Notes under the pieces: generated by a model
What the model was told of the DNA's origin: nothing
What the model saw: only the letters and a program-made list of their open reading frames with translations
Databases searched by the model: none
Source: Novosphingobium subterraneum
GTDB lineage: Bacteria > Pseudomonadota > Alphaproteobacteria > Sphingomonadales > Sphingomonadaceae
Reading direction: 5' to 3'
Assembly: GCF_000807925.1 (NCBI RefSeq)
Contig: NZ_JRVC01000013.1
Span: 96,954 to 160,953 of the forward strand
Length of the DNA: 64,000 nt
Translations under genes and position numbers: made by a program
Part shown: positions 45,191 through 52,894 of the stretch, in pieces
Layout of the letters: each line of letters begins with the position of its first letter
Position numbering within the stretch: the stretch's first letter is position 1

Positions 45191-46852
45191 GTAGCACATT
45201 GGGAAGCGGCTCCTTTGAGGGCCGCGATGCCTTGATGAAGACAAGAGCGCGTAGCGCCCGCCGGCTTCATCAAGGCGGCCATGACCGGCCAGCAGGTCTC
45301 TAAAGTGAAGTTGTCGACTCAACCCTTTGGAGACGGACCGACCATGACCAAGCGCAGTTCTACCCCCGCCGACGCCGTGCTGGTAGCCATCGATATGTCG
45401 AAGCACCGGCAGGAGGTATTGATTGAACGCCCCGAAGGCGGCCGCCGCCGGCGCATGACGATCATGGCCACCAAGGCTGACTACGATCGCCTCGCCGACG
45501 AGCTCAGCAGCATAGGGCGCCCGATCGTCGTCGGCTTCGAGGCGACCGGCAACTACCATCGCACGTTGGCGCATCGGCTGCTCTCGGCAGGTTTCGAGCT
45601 GCGACTGATTTCGTCGGTTGCCTTGGCTCGCACCCGCGAGGCGTTGCACAATGGTTGGGACAAGAACGATTCCAAGGATGCGCAGGTGATCCTGCATATG
45701 CTGCGGATCGGTGCCACCCAGCGTTACGTCGATCCGCTGGCCGCCGGGATCAACGACCTGCAGGAGATGTCGAAGACCCATGAAGCCATTTCCAAAGCCA
45801 AGACCCAGACCTGGCATCGGATCCTGACACACTATCTGCCGCTGTATTTTCCTGAGATCGAGCGCTTCGCCGGCAACAGCCGGTCTGACTGGTTTCTGCC
45901 CTGCTCGAACGCTTCCCAACTCCGGCCAGCATGACAGCGCTCGGCCAAGAAGACTTCACGCGCGAGGCTTGGTCTCTCGTCGGTCGCAAGGTCTCCAAGG
46001 CCCGCTTAATCAACGATATTTATGAGACCGCCTGCGCCTCGGTGGCACTGCCGGTCGACAAGGATTCCGTAGCGATCGCCATGTTCCGCATGGTCATCGC
46101 ACAAGCACGTAGCCTCATCCGGCAGCGCGATGAGATTGAGCGCACCGCTCACGCCTTGCTCAGCGAGAACCGCGATTATCAGCTCCTGCGCATGATCCCC
46201 GGGATCGGACCGATCAACGCGCTGACCATCCTTGCCGAGGCTGGCGACCTTCGCCGGTTTGCGCACCACCGCCAGTTCCTCAAGTTCTGTGGGCTTGACC
46301 TCGCGACCTGCCAGTCGGGCACTTTCCGTGGGCGAACCAAGCTCTCGAAGTACGGCAACGCCCGGCTACGCCGCACCTTCTGGATGGCAACTCAAGTCGC
46401 CATCCGTCAGCGTGACAACAGCTTCCGCGACAAGCTTGGTCGCTATGTTGCCAGCCATGGAAACGACCCTGATCGCCGCCGCAAGGCCATGACCGCACTC
46501 ACCGCCAAGATGGCGCGCGTCGCGCACGCTGTCATCAAGACGGGAGCCGAGTACCGTCCGTTCGACGAACGGGCGGACACCAGATGGAAGGACCCCTCTC
46601 TGTCGTGCCGTGAGGGCGCTACGGCGACCCTGTAGATAATGTTCGGGCCTTCCATCTGGCATCCGCATCTCATTTTAAGGACGGTGAGGACCACGACCCG
46701 AGCGGCCGCTGGATCCTGTGTTTGCTATGGCCGAGAGCGCATTCCTTGACGATGGAAGCCATCTGGATCAGAACGCAACCAGCGCCGATCACCATCGGCG
46801 CAACGAGACCTGCTGGCCGTTTTTCGCCGCTGCTTCCCGACCTAGGACGTTG
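45191..46852 (+). mobile_element. IS110/IS1111-type element inserted in IS3 orfB
   Basis: The 1.66-kb insertion is flanked by GT on both sides (45191-45192 and 46851-46852), as expected for IS110-type recombination at a dinucleotide core. Subterminal inverted sequences GGGAAGCGGC (45200-45209) and, on the other strand, GGGAAGCAGC (46840-46831) fit the IS1111 group. The non-coding stretches before (about 150 bases) and after (about 215 bases) the transposase are where a bridge RNA would be encoded. Confidence 0.75.
45344..46635 (+). pseudogene. IS110-family transposase, frameshifted
   Basis: The N-terminal frame (45344-45934) holds the DEDD RuvC-like domain (AIDMSKHRQEVLIE; VGFEATGNYHRTL; NDSKDAQVI). 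The C-terminal frame (45931-46635, with family sequence visible from about 45898) has the transposase_20 domain with the serine-bearing region (RMIPGIGPINALTILAEAGD; FCGLDLATCQSGTF). The family sequence switches frame at DWFL, where CTGGCC is expected but CTGCC is seen (about 45897-45900), a one-base loss. The element is therefore probably inactive unless this is a sequencing error. Confidence 0.83.
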
Positions 46853-47409
46853 TCGCTGACGATCATGCCCGGCTTGCCACGCCAGGCGATGATGTCGGTC
46901 AGTTCGCGCGCTACTCGGCGCCCGGAGATCGACGTGTCGGGGATGGCAGCAAGGCATTCCCTGGTTACGTCATCGACGATGTTGAGCACGCGGAACCGCC
47001 TGCCGCAGGCGAACTGATCATGGACGAAGTCTAGGCTCCAGCGGGCATTGGGCCGGGCCTCCACAAGGATCGGAGCCCGTGTGCCGACCGCCCCGCGCCG
47101 GGCTCGACGCTTGCGCACGCCCAAGCCTTCCTCCCGATAGAGCCGGTAGACGCGGTTGATGCCCGAAGGCTCTCCTTCCCGCCGCAGCAGGATGTGCAGC
47201 CGGCGATAGCCGAACCGGCGCCGCTCGTTGGCAAGCTCGCGCAAACGGGCGCGCAACTCCGCCTCCGGCGGCCGCCGGGACTGGTAGCGAACGCTTTTGC
47301 GATCAGCTTCAATGACACGGCACGCCCGCCGCTCGCTCATCCCGTGATGATCCGCGAGATGAGCGACTGCTCTGCGCCTGGCAGCGGGCGTTACCAATTT
47401 TTTGATAGA
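46853..47409 (-). pseudogene. IS3 transposase orfB, N-terminal piece
   Basis: Encodes the first two thirds of IS3 orfB (KKLVTPAARRRAVAHLADHH, the HTH_21 region RLRELANERRRFGYRRLHIL, and the first catalytic Asp in RWSLDFVHDQFACGRRF). It breaks off after IVSDN at the IS110-type insertion. It would normally be made as an orfAB fusion by programmed frameshifting. As written, translation runs a few codons into the inserted DNA and stops. Confidence 0.85.
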
Positions 47410-47657
47410 AGATCCTTCAGCGCGGCGTTGTCCAGCATCATATCCGCCAGCAGGCGCTTGAGCTTGGCGTTCTCGTCCTCGAGCGAACGCAGCCGCTTCG
47501 CCTCCGACACTTCCATGCCGCCATACTTGGCCTTCCAGTTGTAGATCGTTGCCTCGGAGATACCGTGCCGTCGAGCAAGGTCGGCGGTCTTCACTCCCGC
47601 CTCCGCTTCCTTCAGCACCCCGATGATCTGCTCTTCTGTAAACCTCTTGCGCTTCAT
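47391..47657 (-). CDS. IS3-family transposase orfA
   Basis: An 88-residue protein with the IS3 orfA helix-turn-helix (RFTEEQIIGVLKEAEAGVKT, residues 4-23, then ARRHGISEATIYNWKAKYGG) and a leucine-rich coiled coil. It binds the IS ends. The frame is intact, but its partner orfB is broken, so the element cannot move on its own. Confidence 0.92.
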   Translation of the reverse strand: MKRKRFTEEQIIGVLKEAEAGVKTADLARRHGISEATIYNWKAKYGGMEVSEAKRLRSLEDENAKLKRLLADMMLDNAALKDLLSKNW

Positions 47658-47691
47658 CTCGTCCGTCCTTCCGCAGGCCGGACTCTAATCG

Positions 47692-48054
47692 CAACTAGAG
47701 GTAATTACCCGTGGCAGGTCAGATCCTCTGAGTGGGGGACGATGCCTCGAGATTCTTCGAATTTGGTACTTCAAAATATAATCCACTGACACAAGTTCGT
47801 GCAGTTTTGCAGTAATACTTTTTTAAGTGGAGAAGCTTGCTGACATCTCAAACCCAACGTGAACTAAAGGTCCTTTAAACTATTTCGGTTGATCACGGTT
47901 GGTATGCGCGATATATTGGACGCACGCTCGGCACTAATCGGCCTAGCGCGTTGGTTAAACAGCCGCAGGCGTTGGCATGGAACCAGGGTCTGGGCGTTGC
48001 AGGGCGGTTCATCCTTGACGGGTTGGGTTACGTCAGGGGTGCCGATTGTCAGGC
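47692..48054. other. Intergenic region before luxR
   Basis: About 360 bases, relatively AT-rich in its first half. No gene, repeat or tRNA could be recognised. It should contain the luxR promoter. I found no palindrome as good as the lux box before luxI. Confidence 0.5.
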
Positions 48055-48813
48055 ATGCCTTTGTCGCTCGTTCGCGAATTTGCACCCTACCTGATCGATG
48101 CGAAGACTTCAGCTTCCTTGTCGGACTGCCTCGCGCACATCACGCGAGAACTCGGGTTCGATCATTTCGCAGTAGCCTATGAGCCGCGGGTTCGTTTTGA
48201 GGAGCGAAAGTCGGTCTTGATGCACAACTATCCGGCAGAATGGGCCGAGGTGTATGTTTGCTTTGACCTCGCGGGACAGGACCCGGTGCGCCGTGCCTGC
48301 GATAGGGCACTGCTGGGCTTCGAATGGCGCAACGTTGCGAGGCTGATCCCCATGACGAGTGGCGATCATCGCATGCTGTCTGTTGGTCGCCACGTCGGCG
48401 TCGCAGACGGATACACGGTGCCTCGCCACATACCCGGCGAAGGCAGCGGCTCATGCTCCTTCGTGGTCGGCCCAAGAACTGAACTCCCCCGTGAGCGGTT
48501 GGAAGTGGCTGAGCTGCTTGGAGGCATCGCGATAGCGGCCGCACGTGGACTGGCAGGGCTGGGCCACTACGATTGCAGGCCAGCACTTTCGGACAGGCAG
48601 CGCGAATGCGTCTTGTGGTCCGCCAGAGGGAAGACGGCAGCAGAGGCTGCAATCATCATGGGCGTCACCGAGTTTACCGTTCGCAAGCACCTCAAGGATG
48701 CCCGAGAACGTTACAACGTCCACTGTGGCCAGACGCTCATCCTCTGCGCCCTCTATGACGGTCTGATCAGCTTTCCGGACCTCCTGCGTTGGTGGAACAA
48801 CCTCCTCGATTAA
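48055..48813 (+). CDS. luxR: LuxR-family quorum-sensing regulator
   Basis: A 252-residue regulator. Residues 10-165 form an autoinducer-binding domain (LGFDHFAVAYEPRV; MHNYPAEWAEVYVCFDLAGQ, with the Trp/Tyr/Asp pattern of AHL receptors). Residues 180-245 hold the LuxR helix-turn-helix (LSDRQRECVLWSARGKTAAE; EFTVRKHLKDARERYNV). I chose ATG 48055; a TTG three codons earlier is an alternative. It is 108 bases upstream of the luxI-like gene in the same direction and should bind the palindrome at 48849-48866. Confidence 0.9.
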   Translation: MPLSLVREFAPYLIDAKTSASLSDCLAHITRELGFDHFAVAYEPRVRFEERKSVLMHNYPAEWAEVYVCFDLAGQDPVRRACDRALLGFEWRNVARLIPMTSGDHRMLSVGRHVGVADGYTVPRHIPGEGSGSCSFVVGPRTELPRERLEVAELLGGIAIAAARGLAGLGHYDCRPALSDRQRECVLWSARGKTAAEAAIIMGVTEFTVRKHLKDARERYNVHCGQTLILCALYDGLISFPDLLRWWNNLLD

Positions 48814-48848
48814 GAGGATCGCCGGGAAGAGCTTTTTTAAGTTCCGCC

Positions 48849-48866
48849 ATTCCCAGATCTGGGAAT
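48849..48866. promoter_or_regulatory. Lux box before luxI
   Basis: ATTCCCAGATCTGGGAAT is a perfect 18-base palindrome located 55 bases before the luxI ATG and 35 bases after the luxR stop. Its size and place fit the binding site for the LuxR-type protein encoded next to it, giving positive feedback on luxI and the genes behind it. Confidence 0.75.
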
Positions 48867-48921
48867 ACCGCGAACGTCCGCTCGCTGTTTGGATGCGCCA
48901 TCCCAACCTGGAGATGGCCCC

Positions 48922-49539
48922 ATGCTCAACCTCACTGACGCCGCAGCGAATGAAGCCCACGCCTTTCGCACCATGTTTGCCGCCCGCAAGCGGGTATTTA
49001 TCGACCTCCTGCGCTGGGATCTGCCAGTCCTTGCCGGCAAGTACGAGGTTGATCAATTCGACAACCAGCATGCCGATTACCTGATCCTGCTCGATGAGAA
49101 CGGTGAGCATCGGGCATCGACCAGGCTGCTGCGCACCGATACCCCCCACATCCTGCGCGACATGTTTCCGGTGCTATGCCCCGGGCCAGTTCCGTCCGGA
49201 CCTGCGACCCGGGAAATAACCCGCTTCTGCCTTGATCCGCGGCTGACGGCTGCACAGCGCAAGGTAGCGCGCAACGAGCTCGTGACCGCGCTGGTCCAGT
49301 ACGCGCTGAGAAACGGTGTCACGGATTATACCGGTGTCGCCGGCCTTGCCTGGTATCGGCAAATCCGGACATTCGGGTGGCAATGCCGGGCGCTTGGCGA
49401 TGCTGTAACACATGATGGGCAAATGCTCGTCGGTCTGCACATCAGTATCGACGGGAATACCCTTGAAGGGCTCAAGCAGGCAGGTTGCTTTGCCGAGCCG
49501 ATTATCGAAATGCCCGCCGCGAGGGGAGGAGCGGCATGA
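48922..49539 (+). CDS. luxI: Acyl-homoserine-lactone synthase (LuxI family)
   Basis: A 205-residue autoinducer synthase with the family's conserved N-terminal residues in order: the Arg/Phe of RKRVFIDLLRWDLP (about residues 22-35), Asp in DQFDNQHADYLI, and Arg in HRASTRLL (about residue 68). The C-terminal half includes REITRFCLDPR. It makes an N-acyl-homoserine lactone from SAM and acyl carrier protein. ATG 48922 follows GGAGA. Its stop overlaps the phyH start as ATGA, so synthase and dioxygenase are co-translated. Confidence 0.92.
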   Translation: MLNLTDAAANEAHAFRTMFAARKRVFIDLLRWDLPVLAGKYEVDQFDNQHADYLILLDENGEHRASTRLLRTDTPHILRDMFPVLCPGPVPSGPATREITRFCLDPRLTAAQRKVARNELVTALVQYALRNGVTDYTGVAGLAWYRQIRTFGWQCRALGDAVTHDGQMLVGLHISIDGNTLEGLKQAGCFAEPIIEMPAARGGAA

Positions 49540-50402
49540 CGCCCATCACAATCGAGCCATGGCTCGATGAGCTGATGGCGCAAGGCTACTGCGTCATCCC
49601 GCAGCTTCTTTCGCCGAGAATCTTGTCCGATCTGGCTAGAGACTTGGAGGTCCCGTTCAGAACGACCCCATTCGGCCAAGGTCATTTCTATGGCTATCGG
49701 ACCAAGCGCTTCGGCAGCCTGCTGCGCCGATCGACGCGGGCTTCGGAAATCGTCATGGAGCCCACTGTGCTCGCCCTGGCGCAGGCGGTGCTGGGGGCCG
49801 CCTGTGACAGAATCCAGCTCAACGTGGCACAGGCCATCGCAATCCACCCGGGCGAACTCGAGCAATTCCCTCACTGCGACCACGACATGTGGGCCGGGGT
49901 GAAGGGGGCGCACGAATATCTCCTGAACGTGGTCTGGCCTCTGGATCCCTTCACGCCTGAAAACGGTGCCACTCGGATATACCCCGGCACGCATCGTAAT
50001 CCGCCAACTGACTTCTCGGAGCTTCCAGACCCCGTCATCACGGAGTGCGAACCTGGCTCTGCCATATGCTTTCTGGGCTCGACGCTTCATGGCGCAGGTC
50101 CAAACCGCTCCTCGGGCGTCCGCCGCGCGATCGTTGTCGGGTACAGTCTGGGCTGGCTCAAACCATACGAGAATATGTGGTTGGCCTATCCGCCAGAGGT
50201 CGCAAGGTCATTCTCGCCTGAACTTGCGGCGCTTGTCGGCTATGCTCAGCACCGCCCCAATCTTGGAAACTACGAAGGACAATGCCCGTCCGTGCTGCTC
50301 AATCGCGGCAGGCGAGGCAAGCTCGGTGCGGTCGATGCACTACGACCCGACCAGGCTGCAATGCTCTCGGAATTTGCGCGGGGGCAGGGGGCACAGCGAT
50401 GA
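49536..50402 (+). CDS. Phytanoyl-CoA dioxygenase (PhyH) family protein
   Basis: A 288-residue Fe(II)/2-oxoglutarate-dependent oxygenase. The iron ligands are His113 and Asp115 in FPHCDHDMW and His184 in LHGAGPNRSS; an Arg that would bind 2-oxoglutarate follows near residue 195. It overlaps luxI by four bases and its stop overlaps the GntR start. A PhyH-type gene directly behind luxI recurs in sphingomonads from what I recall. It may hydroxylate the acyl chain of the signal or another quorum-controlled product. The substrate is unknown. Confidence 0.9.
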   Translation: MTPITIEPWLDELMAQGYCVIPQLLSPRILSDLARDLEVPFRTTPFGQGHFYGYRTKRFGSLLRRSTRASEIVMEPTVLALAQAVLGAACDRIQLNVAQAIAIHPGELEQFPHCDHDMWAGVKGAHEYLLNVVWPLDPFTPENGATRIYPGTHRNPPTDFSELPDPVITECEPGSAICFLGSTLHGAGPNRSSGVRRAIVVGYSLGWLKPYENMWLAYPPEVARSFSPELAALVGYAQHRPNLGNYEGQCPSVLLNRGRRGKLGAVDALRPDQAAMLSEFARGQGAQR

Positions 50403-51010
50403 GCCCGGCGCATGTCCTCGAACCGACATACACGGCCATCAAGCAAAAGTTGCTGGATGGAGCCTGGCCGCCAGGCTCTCGCCTGGAGAGCGCGCGGATC
50501 GCCGATCTGGTAGGCGTCAGCATGACCCCGGTTCGCGACAGTCTCAATCGCCTTGTTGGCGAGCGCATGGTGGACCTGAGGCCAGGTTTCGGCTTCCATG
50601 TGCCGCGGCTCTGCACGTTCGACCTTCGTGACCTCCTGGAGCTCAACCTTTCGCTGGTGGGCCTCGCAGTGAAGCGCACGGGCCAAGCTGGGATCACTGA
50701 TATCGGGACCGGCGAACCCGACCTCGCCCTGCGCTCGCGTGCTTTGTTTAGCGGCATCGCCGCAGCCGCGCGCAACGAGGCCCTGGCGGACGCAATAGAG
50801 TCGCTCAATGATCGCCTTCATCCTTTCCGGCGGATCGAGGCCGAGGTCTTGCGCGACGCTGAACAGGAAGTCGCAGATCTCGAGGCCATGTTGATAAACT
50901 CACCCAGTCGGCAAACTGCGGTTGCGATGCGGCGTTATCATCAGCGCCGGATTTCTGCGGCGCCACGCCTCGTTGCAATGTTACAGCAAGCTCATCCGAC
51001 CAGAAGCTGA
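50399..51010 (+). CDS. GntR-family regulator with FCD-like domain
   Basis: A 203-residue regulator with a GntR winged helix (PTYTAIKQKLLDGAWPPGSR, residues 9-28; ARIADLVGVSMTPVRDSLNR) and a helical C-terminal half like the FCD ligand domain but shortened. ATG 50399 overlaps the phyH stop (ATGA), so luxI, phyH and this gene form one operon. It is the last gene before the lasso peptide uptake genes, whose sigma factor gene begins 195 bases later. It may adjust the quorum operon or the peptide genes to a metabolite. The ligand is unknown. Confidence 0.83.
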   Translation: MSPAHVLEPTYTAIKQKLLDGAWPPGSRLESARIADLVGVSMTPVRDSLNRLVGERMVDLRPGFGFHVPRLCTFDLRDLLELNLSLVGLAVKRTGQAGITDIGTGEPDLALRSRALFSGIAAAARNEALADAIESLNDRLHPFRRIEAEVLRDAEQEVADLEAMLINSPSRQTAVAMRRYHQRRISAAPRLVAMLQQAHPTRS

Positions 51011-51205
51011 CGCCGATTGGTCATCGACTATTGCCAAGTCCCTGCAATCGCGCCATCTTCTGTTTAGGCAGCACGAACAGCTGGCATAGCTGCCCGGACT
51101 ACAATTCCGCCAGGCATCAAGCACGCCTGTCCTGATGGACCGGTGGTCGGTCATCGCCACGTGAGGCCGGCACAGACCTGACTCCGAACGCAGTCGGCAA
51201 CGACC

Positions 51206-51775
51206 TTGCCGGGCTGCCAGGATCATGCCGGCTTCGGTGCCAATGTGTCTCCTACCAGATTTTCGCCTGCGCTGACGTCGCCACGCGACAGCACGCTCGA
51301 CCAGGCGTACCGCGAAGAGCAGGCCAGGTTGAAGCGCTACTTCGATTGGAAGGCAGGGCCAGACGCATCCGCAGACCTGGTCCAGGATGTCTTTGTCAGG
51401 GCCTTGGGCAAAAGTCAGGGTGAGCGCCTGGAGAACCCCGCAGGCTATCTCTGGCGGATTGCCCAGAACCTCTTGATTGACACGTTGCGTGTTCGAAAGC
51501 GGCGAGGGCCGCAAGTCCAGTTCGACGAAGCGCAGCATTCGCCCGATCTTGCCGATCAGGCAGCGCTCCTTGAAGCTGCCCAGTTGCAGTTACGCTACGA
51601 GACGGCACTGGCGGCACTGCCGACGAGGACGCGCGACATATTCCTGATGCATCGGGTGGATGAACTGACCTATCAGGAGATAGCTCTGGCCACAGGCCTC
51701 ACCCCTGCGGGGGTCGAATATCACATGTCAAAGGCGCTTGCACATCTTGCCAAACGTCTCGCAGTGCACAGGTGA
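51206..51775 (+). CDS. ECF sigma factor, FecI-like
   Basis: An approximately 189-residue ECF sigma factor with region 2 (ASADLVQDVFVRAL; NPAGYLWRIAQNLLIDTLR) and region 4 (LPTRTRDIFLMHRVDELTYQ, then EIALATGLTPAGVEYHMSKA). The start is uncertain: TTG 51206 gives the length stated; GTG 51245 is an alternative and neither has a strong ribosome site. It is followed by fecR and a TonB receptor with an STN domain, the full set for cell-surface signalling. It should turn on the receptor and isopeptidase genes when the receptor meets its ligand, here probably a lasso peptide. Confidence 0.88.
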   Translation: MPGCQDHAGFGANVSPTRFSPALTSPRDSTLDQAYREEQARLKRYFDWKAGPDASADLVQDVFVRALGKSQGERLENPAGYLWRIAQNLLIDTLRVRKRRGPQVQFDEAQHSPDLADQAALLEAAQLQLRYETALAALPTRTRDIFLMHRVDELTYQEIALATGLTPAGVEYHMSKALAHLAKRLAVHR

Positions 51776-51785
51776 GCCTTCAGCG

Positions 51786-52787
51786 ATGAGTGGTGAGGGG
51801 GGAGCCGACAGCGAAGGCAACGCGGTCGCCACCGACGAGGCCGCGCACTGGTTTGTCATATTGAGGGGGCCTGATCCAGATCGACACCGTCCGGATTTCG
51901 TGAAATGGCGCGACGCAAGCGAGCTGAACCGCGTGGCGTTTGAGCAGGTGGCTGCCACCTTTGATGGAGCTGAGGTGCTCAAGAGGTCGGCCGCGCCGCG
52001 GCATCGTCGGCCGCCGCTTCTCCGTCTGGATACCCGTTCATGGATTGGGGGCGCTCTTGCGACAAGTGTCGCTGTCGCCCTTGCCACAGGTGTTGTCAGG
52101 GGACCACTGCTCAAGCTGCAACAGACTGCGTCAGATGGGCGTGCCACCACATTCGCTACCAGGCATGGCACGATGCGCACCGTGCAACTCGAGCAAGGCG
52201 CAAGCCTTGCATTGGATTCTGCGACTGAAGTGCACTTCGAAGAGCAAGACGGCGAGCCAGTTGTCACCGTGGTCAAGGGACGTGCCCAGTTGCGTCTTCC
52301 CGGCGGTGGGACTGAATGGGTGGTGCGTGTGGACGACAGCGAGATAATCTCCCGAAACGGCATCTTCGATGTGAGCTGGAGCGGTGGCAAGGCGCCATAT
52401 GTGCAGCTCTATGCAGGAGAGGCCATGACGCGGCCCGTCCTGCAAAGCGCAGGCTATGTCGTCGGCGGGCGTGGGCTTCCCACAGGCCTGTCCATGCGTC
52501 TTGCGAGAGGCCGGGCCGAGCCGCTGCAGCCGCGCTTTGCTGCAGATGAGCGAGATTGGCCACAAGGGTGGGTGCAGTATCGCAGTGTCCCTTTGGCTGA
52601 CCTCTTGCACACCGTAAACCGCTACGCCGCCAAGCCCATCATTCTTTCGGATCCTGCGCTTGGTAGACTTCGCATTTCCGGTCGCTTCCGGATCGTTGAT
52701 CCATCCGCGGTCGCCCTAAACCTGGGGCGCGTATTCGCCCTGACAGTCACGGAACGTCCCGAGGGATTCTACATCGATCGACCCTGA
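51786..52787 (+). CDS. FecR-type anti-sigma/sigma regulator
   Basis: A 333-residue FecR protein with a cytoplasmic N-terminal domain (DUF4880-like, AAHWFVILRGPD, DFVKWRDASELNRVAFEQV), a membrane helix at about residues 90-112, a periplasmic FecR domain (TRHGTMRTVQLEQGASLALD; DDSEIISRNGIFDV) and a C-terminal STN-like or DUF4974 end. It senses the TonB receptor's periplasmic domain and controls the FecI-like sigma factor made just before it. ATG 51786 lies 10 bases after the sigma gene stop. Confidence 0.9.
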   Translation: MSGEGGADSEGNAVATDEAAHWFVILRGPDPDRHRPDFVKWRDASELNRVAFEQVAATFDGAEVLKRSAAPRHRRPPLLRLDTRSWIGGALATSVAVALATGVVRGPLLKLQQTASDGRATTFATRHGTMRTVQLEQGASLALDSATEVHFEEQDGEPVVTVVKGRAQLRLPGGGTEWVVRVDDSEIISRNGIFDVSWSGGKAPYVQLYAGEAMTRPVLQSAGYVVGGRGLPTGLSMRLARGRAEPLQPRFAADERDWPQGWVQYRSVPLADLLHTVNRYAAKPIILSDPALGRLRISGRFRIVDPSAVALNLGRVFALTVTERPEGFYIDRP

Positions 52788-52894
52788 AGAAATATTTGCA
52801 ACTGCAACTAGGGTCCCTGCAGATCCCGACGTCATTGCCCTCATCGCCCGGCTGCTCTCGCGCAACCGGGTCAACGAGAATGAGGGAACTATCG

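Larger units (their letters stand above)
44842..47691 (-). mobile_element. IS3-family element, split by an IS110-type insertion
   Basis: Ends match as inverted repeats: TGATTAGAGCC at 44842 and, on the other strand, CGATTAGAGTCC at 47691. It carries orfA (47391-47657) and orfB in two pieces (46853-47409 and 44831-45190). Removing 45191-46852 (less one GT) restores orfB exactly across SDN/GTEF. The host IS3 is therefore older than the IS110-type insertion. Confidence 0.85.

Noticed and set aside
46670..46957. 95-codon minus-strand frame spanning the IS110/IS3 junction
   Set aside because: It crosses the insertion boundary and is not conserved with either element.
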